Part shown: one piece after another, positions 6,791 to 12,252 of the stretch
Layout of the letters: every line of letters begins with the position of its first letter
Numbering within the stretch: the first letter of the stretch is position 1
Assembly: GCA_964596185.1 (NCBI GenBank)
Contig: CAZQUE010000117.1
Location: 1 to 12,252, forward strand
Direction: 5' to 3'
Origin: DYKG01 sp964596185
GTDB lineage: Bacteria; Muiribacteriota; Ozemobacteria; Ozemobacterales; Ozemobacteraceae
DNA: 12,252 nucleotides
Notes under the pieces: model-generated
Told to the model about the DNA's origin: nothing
The model's database searches: none
What the model saw: the letters and a program-made list of their open reading frames with translations, nothing else
Translations under genes and position numbers: made by a program

Positions 6791-8986
6791 TCAACTATAC
6801 TGACGGCGCATTCTTGATTCGCGGTTCTTTTGCGCGGCAATTGCATTACACCTTTGGCAGCCTTTTCTGCCGGGTTCTGGGGGCACTTTGCCACAGCGCA
6901 CGCACAAGCCCTTTGCTTCTCTATCCTTGCGTTCTTTTTTAGACCAGGTTGCGGAATGTTTTTTTTGTTTTTTGGCACAGGATTCGCATAATTGATTCCC
7001 TTGCGAATCTTTGCCGCAAAAAACGCAAAGACCATTGGCTCGTCTCTCGTCAATTCTTGCCTGAGCTTTTGCATTGGCCTTTTCGAGACAGGTTTCACAG
7101 TATCTTTTGCCTTCGGATTTTGGTCTAATAAGACAATGACTGCAAAGTTCCGGGTTTTCGGCGAGAATTTTGTGGCGGCGATCTTTATTGCTCTGGCGTT
7201 GCCGTGCAATTCTTTTTTGCTTCTCGGCTTTGATTTCTTCTGGGCTTTTTATTCCTTCTGCGACAACTTTTTCAAACTTTTTAGCTAATTTCAATGCTTC
7301 GTTTTCAATATAGCACTTGCAGCATTTTGGCGATTTTTTGAGCTTATCTGGGTCTATTATATTTGCAATTTCCGGATTAATTGCTTGAAGATAAGTAGGA
7401 ATGTCTTCTGGTAAAACTTTCTTTTCACCGCACTTAAAGCAAATTCCCTGTTCTTTCATTGCTTTTCGTCTTTTTTTGTGGCTTTCTGCTGATAAACGAT
7501 TGTTTGATTTTCTCTGGCAATCGGGGCAATATTTGCGATTGGATTCAACTTTAACCTGGCAATTTTGGCAGAATCCTTTTACTCGAAAGAGCTCCTCTTC
7601 TAGTTTCTCTAAATCTGATTTTTTTGTCGAATTTGGTTGGTAGGCTTCAGTATTTTTGTTTTTCTGAGGTATCTCATTGAAAAGAATGGCTTCGGCTATA
7701 ATAATTCCGACTTCTTTGTCGAAGTCTTTATCTTTTGAGAATTTGTAGTTGGTAACAAAATCTTCCAACGCTTGCTGACCGGTAATTAAAGATTGCCCCA
7801 ACGTATCTTCATCTTCTGACAAAGCCAGAGCAAATTCAAGAACGAGGCTTTTGTTGCCTTCAATCAAAAGCCTTGCTGCCTCACAATCTCCCCATTCAAG
7901 CCTTTTACAGAGGGAAACTGTGTCGCTTTTGCTTAGAACTGGTAAAAGTTGAACCTCTTTCAAAAGCTCTAATTTATAATCAGAGAGATCTTTTTGATCC
8001 CCATTGTCGGTATCGCTATTTAACAAAAACAGATTTGCCGGGTGAAGAAAATCGGGGCGAGGGTGGGCACCTTTGCTGGTGTCACAGGTCAAAACTGCGT
8101 TGCGCATATTTTCAGGTATGTTTTCAAAACCAACTGCCGCACCGATCAGGCCGCCGACGATGCAGGCGTTGGTGTCGGAATCGCCGCCGATTTCAAGCAC
8201 TGATTTGATTGCGGTGTAGTAGTCATTATCTTTGAGCAGGTTCTGAAAAGCATGAACAAAGGCAATTTTAACAAACCCGGCCATAGGGTGCCCAGGCACG
8301 TGCTGATTGTTTTCAATTAAGCTTGCCCAATCGTTGAGTTCTTCGTTGGCGTTGTTTTTTATCCAGTTATTTGCCCTGATCCATGCTTTATTTCGATCTT
8401 TCGTGACAATCAGTTCGGCAATGGCTATGCAATAAGCGGCCACCGCCTGCCAGCAGCTGTCATTCGGGTGCGAGAGGCTTGAATCAAGTTTGGCGAACAA
8501 TGCTATTTCTGCATCGGTTCTGTTCCAGGCCCATGCTGCAAGAGGTGTAGCTCTCATTAGACTGCCGTTAGCTTTTGAATTCATGCAGTTCTTCTTAGCG
8601 CTTTGCGTCATCGCATCAGCATAGCCGCTGTAGTTGGCAAATTCTTCGCTGCTCAGTCTTTGTGGACATCCAATTGAAGCGCTGGTGGTGTTGCCAATAT
8701 CAAAGGGACGGGAGGCATACCATTTGTTGTACCAGGAGGCAATGTTTTCGCGATCGAATTTTTCGCCTTCTCGAAGTGCCTGGGCCAGGCAGAGCGTAAG
8801 CTCACCGTCATCGGTAATTTGCCCTGGCGCAAGTTCCCAGATTCCGCCGCCTGGCATTGTCATTGCTTTTTCAACTTCTTCAGGACTCGGCTTATAGCCA
8901 ATGAATTCAAGATAAGCACCGGCAGCATCCCCGACCAGTGCTCCAATCACACAACCAAGTTTGGCATCAACTATTTCTTTGTTCAT
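6791..8986 (-). CDS. ADP-ribosylglycohydrolase (DraG/ARH family) fused to a zinc-ribbon-rich tail
   Basis: This 731-residue protein starts with an ADP-ribosylglycohydrolase domain (about 5-325) that removes ADP-ribose from proteins or small molecules using a Mg2+ pair. Visible family motifs are GALVGDAAGAYLEF near 13-26, TDDGEL at 58-63 (metal ligands T58, D59, D60), and EIGGDSDTNACIVGG at 265-279 (D269, D271, T272). Residues 330-465 look helical and are unassigned. The tail (472-713) holds five paired CxxC units: C473/476 with C487/490, C516/519 with C555/558, C615/618 with C630/633, C654/657 with C667/670 and C695/698 with C710/713, separated by very basic Lys/Arg linkers. Canonical DraG proteins are about 300 residues, so the tail is an addition, probably binding nucleic acid or protein. 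I chose the ATG at 8984-8986: it has AGAGGG (8993-8998) six bases upstream and gives the normal ARH N-terminus. An in-frame TTG at 9035-9037 is less likely. Confidence 0.9.
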   Translation of the reverse strand: MNKEIVDAKLGCVIGALVGDAAGAYLEFIGYKPSPEEVEKAMTMPGGGIWELAPGQITDDGELTLCLAQALREGEKFDRENIASWYNKWYASRPFDIGNTTSASIGCPQRLSSEEFANYSGYADAMTQSAKKNCMNSKANGSLMRATPLAAWAWNRTDAEIALFAKLDSSLSHPNDSCWQAVAAYCIAIAELIVTKDRNKAWIRANNWIKNNANEELNDWASLIENNQHVPGHPMAGFVKIAFVHAFQNLLKDNDYYTAIKSVLEIGGDSDTNACIVGGLIGAAVGFENIPENMRNAVLTCDTSKGAHPRPDFLHPANLFLLNSDTDNGDQKDLSDYKLELLKEVQLLPVLSKSDTVSLCKRLEWGDCEAARLLIEGNKSLVLEFALALSEDEDTLGQSLITGQQALEDFVTNYKFSKDKDFDKEVGIIIAEAILFNEIPQKNKNTEAYQPNSTKKSDLEKLEEELFRVKGFCQNCQVKVESNRKYCPDCQRKSNNRLSAESHKKRRKAMKEQGICFKCGEKKVLPEDIPTYLQAINPEIANIIDPDKLKKSPKCCKCYIENEALKLAKKFEKVVAEGIKSPEEIKAEKQKRIARQRQSNKDRRHKILAENPELCSHCLIRPKSEGKRYCETCLEKANAKAQARIDERRANGLCVFCGKDSQGNQLCESCAKKQKKHSATWSKKERKDREAKGLCVRCGKVPPEPGRKGCQRCNAIAAQKNRESRMRRQYS

Positions 8987-9008
8987 TGGTATCCCTCTGT
9001 TTCTTGAA

Positions 9009-9037
9009 AATTTACCATCATCAAATCCGCAATACAA
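9009..9037 (-). promoter_or_regulatory. Possible promoter of the ADP-ribosylglycohydrolase gene
   Basis: On the minus strand, TTGTAT (9032-9037), a 17-bp spacer and TAAATT (9009-9014) form a weak sigma-70-like promoter just before the AGAGGG ribosome site. It would leave only a short leader. Consensus match only. Confidence 0.25.
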
Positions 9038-9039
9038 TC

Positions 9040-9207
9040 TTATTCATACTGTTTTTTCGCAGCTTCACGTTCTCTGATGCGTTGCTGACCAAGCGGGCTA
9101 CTGGTCCAGTATTTATGAGGGTTGCGACTTATGTCGCTGAAATGCCGGTCGAAAAATGCTAATATTTTTCCGATCAGAGTCATAATCCTCGTCATTATCA
9201 TTAACAT
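9040..9207 (-). CDS. Possible 55-aa small protein, unknown function
   Basis: A short frame starts at the ATG at 9205-9207, with GAGG (9214-9217) six bases upstream, and ends at TAA 9040-9042, 53 bases before the downstream ADP-ribosylglycohydrolase start. The N-terminus is Met/Ile-rich and hydrophobic (MLMIMTRIMTLIGKILAFF); the rest is polar and basic (RNPHKYWTSSPLGQQR, then a charged EREAAKKQ end). This could be a membrane-anchored or amphipathic peptide. A longer frame in another phase (ending at 9113) overlaps its first third. The good ribosome site and balanced composition favour this frame, but no family is recognised. Confidence 0.4.
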   Translation of the reverse strand: MLMIMTRIMTLIGKILAFFDRHFSDISRNPHKYWTSSPLGQQRIREREAAKKQYE

Positions 9208-9413
9208 AGCCGACCTCGATTTCTTTTAGCCTTCTAAAAACATAGTTCCAGAAAAACGGAAAAAATTTTTGTAAAACTTCAAATGAATTGAGTATTTTTT
9301 TTTTTAAGAGATAAAGACCATGATGACGCAATAACATGACTCTTGTTCTTTTTGTGCCCAAAAGGGTGTTTTTAATGGCTTCTTTAAACTTTGATGTTTC
9401 TTCCTTTGGGAGT
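9113..9413 (-). other. Open frame downstream of the 290-aa gene; coding status uncertain
   Basis: After the 290-residue gene stops at 9414, the +1 frame is open down to 9113, about 100 codons without a stop. Its text is helical and basic-aromatic (EETSKFKEAIKNTLLGTKR, then LQKFFPFFWNYVFRRLKEIE) and ends in an acidic patch (DNDEDYDSD). There is no well-placed ATG: candidates are a TTG at 9359-9361 and an internal ATG at about 9335-9337 with only a weak AAGAG upstream. It contains an A11 tract (9295-9305). It may be a lost or frameshifted C-terminus of the 290-residue protein, a small gene, or non-coding spacer. No clear terminator or strong promoter is visible in the stretch. Confidence 0.25.
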
Positions 9414-10286
9414 TTAGCGGGGGAAAAGTTTTAATAGCAGCTTTACCAGGTCGCTAATGGGCCCTTGAAGAAGTTTGCGGGCGGTTGGGGTGTCAAGTCT
9501 GGTGCCGGTAATAAGCTCGGAGAGCTTTTTGCGCAGGGTTTCAAGGGTGAAGGTTTCTGGCTCAAGGTTAAGTCCGGGGAAGAGTCGGCCAATTTTGCCG
9601 GCACATTCTCCTCTTTTGGTGCCTGAAGATGGTTCTATTTCAGACGAGCTTCTCATAGCGGAAGAGGAGCCTATGACTCCGGTTCTTTTAGCAGGTTTTG
9701 TTGTTTTAGGGGGTGTCATTTCTTTGGTCAGAGCCTCTAAGGGCAGTGACAGTTCATCGATTATGCCATTTAAATCAATCTCTCTGGAAATATGGCGGCT
9801 TGAAAATTCGTGGTTCCAGGATGCTTTGTTGAAGCTTATCCAGTCATTGGTGAATTTGACTATTTTACGGGCTGTCTTGCTGCCGGGGGTGATAAAATTG
9901 CCTCTATTAACCATGTAACTGGTGTCTGGTGAGGTTGCTGCCATAGCCGAATAAGTATTTTTGCGCAGTTGGTCGCACTCGGCTTCAGACATATTAAGTG
10001 ACTGAATACGGGGTGATTGAGTTTTGGCGAAGACCTCGGGGCTGATCGCTGCAGCTGGAAAGCCTGCCGCAAGTTTTCCCATGACTACCATGAACATATT
10101 TAATGAACTGTCTTTTGGCATAATCACGAGATCGTTGAAACCAGCTAATTCTGGCTCACAATGTATCGGGCAGAGATTGAACCATTGATCTTCACAGCTC
10201 AATACCATCGCCATGACCAGATGATTTGATTTTTCCGGCCAGAACTCAAAATTAATCGGAACTATACTACCGGGTCTGACTTTCAT
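9414..10286 (-). CDS. Unknown 290-aa protein coupled to the sigma-like factor
   Basis: Not recognised with confidence. The ATG at 10284-10286 overlaps the TGA of the sigma-like gene (ATGA, 4 bp), and an AAGGGA-type ribosome site lies just upstream, so the two are translated together. Residues 1-75 look like a compact beta-rich domain (RPGSIVPINFEFWP, then NHLVMAMVLS and FMVVMGKLAAGFP), faintly like the SH3-like barrel of PemK/MazF proteins, but the catalytic pattern is not clear and I do not claim a toxin. Residues 100-175 are mixed and aromatic; 190-228 form a Ser/Thr/Lys/Pro-rich linker; 230-290 look helical (LETLRKKLSELITG). No membrane segment or signal peptide was seen. Position suggests a partner or regulator of the sigma factor. 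Its last codons hold a run of five C residues on the coding strand, after which a +1 frame stays open. Confidence 0.8.
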   Translation of the reverse strand: MKVRPGSIVPINFEFWPEKSNHLVMAMVLSCEDQWFNLCPIHCEPELAGFNDLVIMPKDSSLNMFMVVMGKLAAGFPAAAISPEVFAKTQSPRIQSLNMSEAECDQLRKNTYSAMAATSPDTSYMVNRGNFITPGSKTARKIVKFTNDWISFNKASWNHEFSSRHISREIDLNGIIDELSLPLEALTKEMTPPKTTKPAKRTGVIGSSSAMRSSSEIEPSSGTKRGECAGKIGRLFPGLNLEPETFTLETLRKKLSELITGTRLDTPTARKLLQGPISDLVKLLLKLFPR

Positions 10287-11320
10287 TCTATCTTCCCTTC
10301 AAGCAGCGATTTGAGATTCTCGGCGAGATATCTGCTCATTGCCGGTAATTCTTCTGGATCAAGTGTTTCCCTGAAATCACTGAAAAATTTTTGAAGTCTG
10401 TTCATTGTTGTGGTTCCAAAAGAAGGGGAGCGGCCAACCCTGGCAGCGGCATGGGTTGCTCTCATACCATAATGACACAGATAATATAAAAACTGGCGCT
10501 CGTCATCGCGGAATGAAGAAAAAACCTCTGAAATTCTCTTTTGCCAGAGAGTTTTGTTTTCTGCGATCAATTTTGAAGATTTATCAAATCCATCGATGTC
10601 TAGACGGTCGCGATCAGATGGTTTCAGGAAAAGATCGAGGTTCAAACTTTCGTGATCGTCTTCTTCCAGTTTTATGCCCATGCCTGGCCTGGGAAAATTG
10701 ATTAGCTTTCGGTAATTGTTGTAAAAATGGGAATCAAGAACCCATTCCATGACAAGTTCAAGCATTTCTTTGAACAATCGACAGCTGTCTGGTGGCCTTA
10801 CTTTTACCCGAGCCATATTCGGCCAGTTTATATTTTCCCGCCAAAGTTGTAAAAGTTGCTCGCGAGTTTGTGTTGAAACCGGCCGGTTCTGTTTCTTCCA
10901 GACCGTCATCCCCATAAGTAGTTGACCGGCGACCCTCTTTTTGGTGAATAATTTTTTGTTTCTTCTATAAGTATTAACAACGGTGTTGATAAAGTGGCGC
11001 TGCTCTGGGGTGGCTGTTTTCATTATTTCATTGAAAACCAGATTCTTGAAACTCAATTTAATGCGTTTTTCGTCTGCACCGGAACGATACCAGAAAAGGG
11101 GTATGCCTCTTTCAATCATCTTTTCCCAGACGCTGCTGCATATCTGTTCAATGTTCTCGTCGCTCCATTTGCCTTCTAAACAGTAGTCTGCCGGCGGGTA
11201 ACGGCGAACTATGGCTGCAATTCGTTTTTTTAACTGTAATTCTGCGCGGGTGTCACCCTGAAAAAAACGTTCAACCAGGCTATGAATCGATGCTTTCTTT
11301 GCTTTTTCCTGTGCTGTCAT
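10283..11320 (-). CDS. Divergent sigma-70-like (ECF-type) factor
   Basis: A 345-residue protein laid out like an enlarged ECF sigma factor. Residues 14-100 resemble region 2: VERFFQGDTRAELQL near 16-30, then a helical core with SDENIEQICSSVWEKMIERG at about 53-72. Residues 259-317 resemble region 4: an amphipathic FSSFRDDERQFLYYLCHYG followed by the helix-turn-helix-like ATHAAARVGRSPSFGTTTMNR. Between them lies an insert of about 150 residues, rich in Arg/Lys and Trp and with an acidic patch (KLEEDDHESLNLD), longer than in ordinary ECF factors (about 170-200 residues). It should direct RNA polymerase to specific promoters; this role is inferred from weak similarity. The ATG at 11318-11320 lacks a strong ribosome site. 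It lies 33 bases after the macrodomain gene and overlaps the 290-residue gene, so the three are probably one operon. Confidence 0.65.
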   Translation of the reverse strand: MTAQEKAKKASIHSLVERFFQGDTRAELQLKKRIAAIVRRYPPADYCLEGKWSDENIEQICSSVWEKMIERGIPLFWYRSGADEKRIKLSFKNLVFNEIMKTATPEQRHFINTVVNTYRRNKKLFTKKRVAGQLLMGMTVWKKQNRPVSTQTREQLLQLWRENINWPNMARVKVRPPDSCRLFKEMLELVMEWVLDSHFYNNYRKLINFPRPGMGIKLEEDDHESLNLDLFLKPSDRDRLDIDGFDKSSKLIAENKTLWQKRISEVFSSFRDDERQFLYYLCHYGMRATHAAARVGRSPSFGTTTMNRLQKFFSDFRETLDPEELPAMSRYLAENLKSLLEGKIE

Positions 11321-11335
11321 GGTTCAACTTTTTCT

Positions 11336-11351
11336 AGGCTCAACAAAGCCT
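11336..11351. other. Small stem-loop between macrodomain and sigma-like genes
   Basis: AGGCT (11336-11340) and AGCCT (11347-11351) pair as a 5-bp stem with a 6-base loop in the 33-bp intergenic gap. There is no U-run on either side, so it is not an intrinsic terminator. It might modulate translation of the sigma-like gene or processing of the mRNA, or be chance. Confidence 0.2.
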
Positions 11352-11353
11352 GT

Positions 11354-12252
11354 TCAAAACTCCTCGACAAAGGTTTGAATTTCAGAACTGGCTCGACCAT
11401 AGCTGACTATGGCTACTTCGAGGTCGTGGTGGGAATAGAGTTGCAGCGAACGCTTTATTGCCGCAAGTATCCATTCAGGGTCATTACCAAAAGCGCCCCC
11501 GCCAAGCATGGTAAGAAAAAGCTTTTTGCAGCCGGTTTGCTGAGAGTTCAAGATGGCCGCACAGAAAGCCGCTTCGTAAGAGGCTTCGAGAATAAGTCGG
11601 GCAAATCTTTCCCATAATCTGGGGCTCAGATCCGAGTAATCAACGGGAACTGCAGAGCCATAGACCTGGGTTACAAGGTGCCCATTCTGGCTTATGGTCA
11701 CTTCTGTGTTCCACTGAATACCAACTCTCAGCAGGCAACGTAATTTGTCTAACCCGACTTCGTCTAATGAGCGCAGGGTTTCATCGATCTTTTCCAAGCC
11801 GGCCTCTGAAGGAAGAAGGTAGCCGTTTTGCATTTTCCAGAGTCGGCCGTCGGCGTTGCCGAGTTGCTTGCCAAGATCAGCAGCGCAGTCGATCTGATTG
11901 TCGCGGGTTTGGCCAACCTTGCCATTGACCGGGGCAAAATAGTTGCGGAAAATGGTGCCCGCGCCGGCAGCAATCGCACATGCCGGGCCCTGAGTATGGT
12001 CGAATTGATATATGCCGATTCCCTGTTCCGGGGTCACAGTCGGGCCGACCATTTCGAGAAGATTGAATTGTGATGCTACCTGAAAAACGGCATTGGCATT
12101 TTGCGGGTCAGCGTGAAGCCTCTGGACATCGCCAACTATTTGAGAAATGGTTGTCTTTTTCGGCTTTAGCTGCAAATCTGTTATTCGTTGCCGTAACTCG
12201 ACGAGCGATGGGGTTTCAAGCCTGCCGCAAACAAAGGTTCTGCCATTTTTCT
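11354..12252 (-). CDS. Macrodomain-like protein resembling the MavL-type ADP-ribosylhydrolase family, partial 5' end
   Basis: The frame is open through the right edge (298 full codons visible), so the start lies outside. A TTG at 12173-12175 could be called as a start, but the upstream codons continue as convincing protein (RTFVCGRLETPSLVELR). Motifs I recognise from a macrodomain family shared with eukaryotes and with Legionella MavL are ANAVFQVASQFNLLEM, then TQGPACAIAAGAGT with IFRNYFAPV, GQTRDNQIDCAADLG, NGYLLP, ILEASYEAAFCAAILN, LFLTMLGGGAFGN and finally VAIVSYGR. The glycine-rich LGGGAFGN loop fits the ADP-ribose phosphate loop, and the Asp-bearing GQTRDNQID stretch may hold catalytic acids. 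MavL is reported to remove ADP-ribose from arginine, so a cytoplasmic ADP-ribose hydrolase or reader is likely. It is the first visible gene of a run with the sigma-like and 290-residue genes. Confidence 0.75.
   Translation of the reverse strand, partial: KNGRTFVCGRLETPSLVELRQRITDLQLKPKKTTISQIVGDVQRLHADPQNANAVFQVASQFNLLEMVGPTVTPEQGIGIYQFDHTQGPACAIAAGAGTIFRNYFAPVNGKVGQTRDNQIDCAADLGKQLGNADGRLWKMQNGYLLPSEAGLEKIDETLRSLDEVGLDKLRCLLRVGIQWNTEVTISQNGHLVTQVYGSAVPVDYSDLSPRLWERFARLILEASYEAAFCAAILNSQQTGCKKLFLTMLGGGAFGNDPEWILAAIKRSLQLYSHHDLEVAIVSYGRASSEIQTFVEEF

Noticed and set aside
6757..7209. 150-codon minus-strand frame
   Set aside because: It overlaps the zinc-ribbon tail in another phase; the CxxC pattern exists only in the main frame.
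9475..9918. 147-codon plus-strand open frame
   Set aside because: Antisense shadow of the 290-residue gene, low-complexity Ser/Val/Leu text and no ribosome site.
10058..10286. PemK/MazF toxin call for the 290-aa protein N-terminus
   Set aside because: Only a loose beta-barrel-like pattern is seen; no convincing catalytic motif and no antitoxin gene, while the partner is sigma-like.
12173..12175. TTG as the start of the macrodomain gene
   Set aside because: The same frame continues upstream to the window edge with family-like protein text, so the true start is outside.
1..12252. CRISPR arrays, tRNA genes, insertion sequences or attachment sites
   Set aside because: No regularly spaced repeats, cloverleaf-like segments, transposase motifs or long flanking repeats were found by reading; short A/T runs only.

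Overview
This window reads as an accessory, conflict-and-signalling type region of a bacterial chromosome. It is moderately AT-rich, has short intergenic gaps, Shine-Dalgarno sites and overlapping genes. The lineage cannot be fixed from the sequence. Large multidomain NTPases, a DraG-type hydrolase with a Cys-rich tail and a macrodomain family shared with eukaryotes suggest a large-genome, possibly environmental bacterium. That is inference. No tRNA, rRNA, CRISPR array, transposase or integrase was seen.

Left block (1-6772). Two overlapping minus-strand genes encode a DUF4062/STAND-type P-loop NTPase (partial, running off the left edge) and, upstream of it, a 533-residue protein with an EVE/PUA-like central segment. 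Divergently transcribed is a 782-residue membrane protein: two transmembrane helices around a pore loop, two RCK/TrkA-N-like Rossmann domains, a clear RyR domain and an unassigned C-terminal domain. The two transcription units are separated by 116 bp, and the predicted -35 boxes lie back to back. The three genes look like one unit: a large sensor NTPase, a possible nucleic-acid or modified-base reader, and a ligand-gated channel as effector.

Middle block (6773-9413). The channel gene converges on a minus-strand gene for an ADP-ribosylglycohydrolase (DraG/ARH family) fused to about five CxxC...CxxC zinc-ribbon-like units. Upstream of it lies about 430 bp holding a plausible 55-residue small gene and a second, competing open frame.

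Right block (9414-12252). A minus-strand set of three genes reads: a macrodomain-like protein resembling the MavL-type arginine ADP-ribosylhydrolase family (5' end outside the window), a divergent sigma-70-like factor, and a 290-residue unknown protein that overlaps the sigma gene by 4 bp (ATGA).

The recurring theme is ADP-ribose and nucleotide-ligand chemistry: a DraG-fold hydrolase, a macrodomain, and a channel carrying a RyR domain. The most interesting hypothesis is that the STAND NTPase, EVE-like protein and RyR-channel form an undescribed three-gene membrane-effector system, with the neighbouring ADP-ribose enzymes linked to its chemistry. The family assignments rest on recognised motifs. 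The link between the genes is inference from position.
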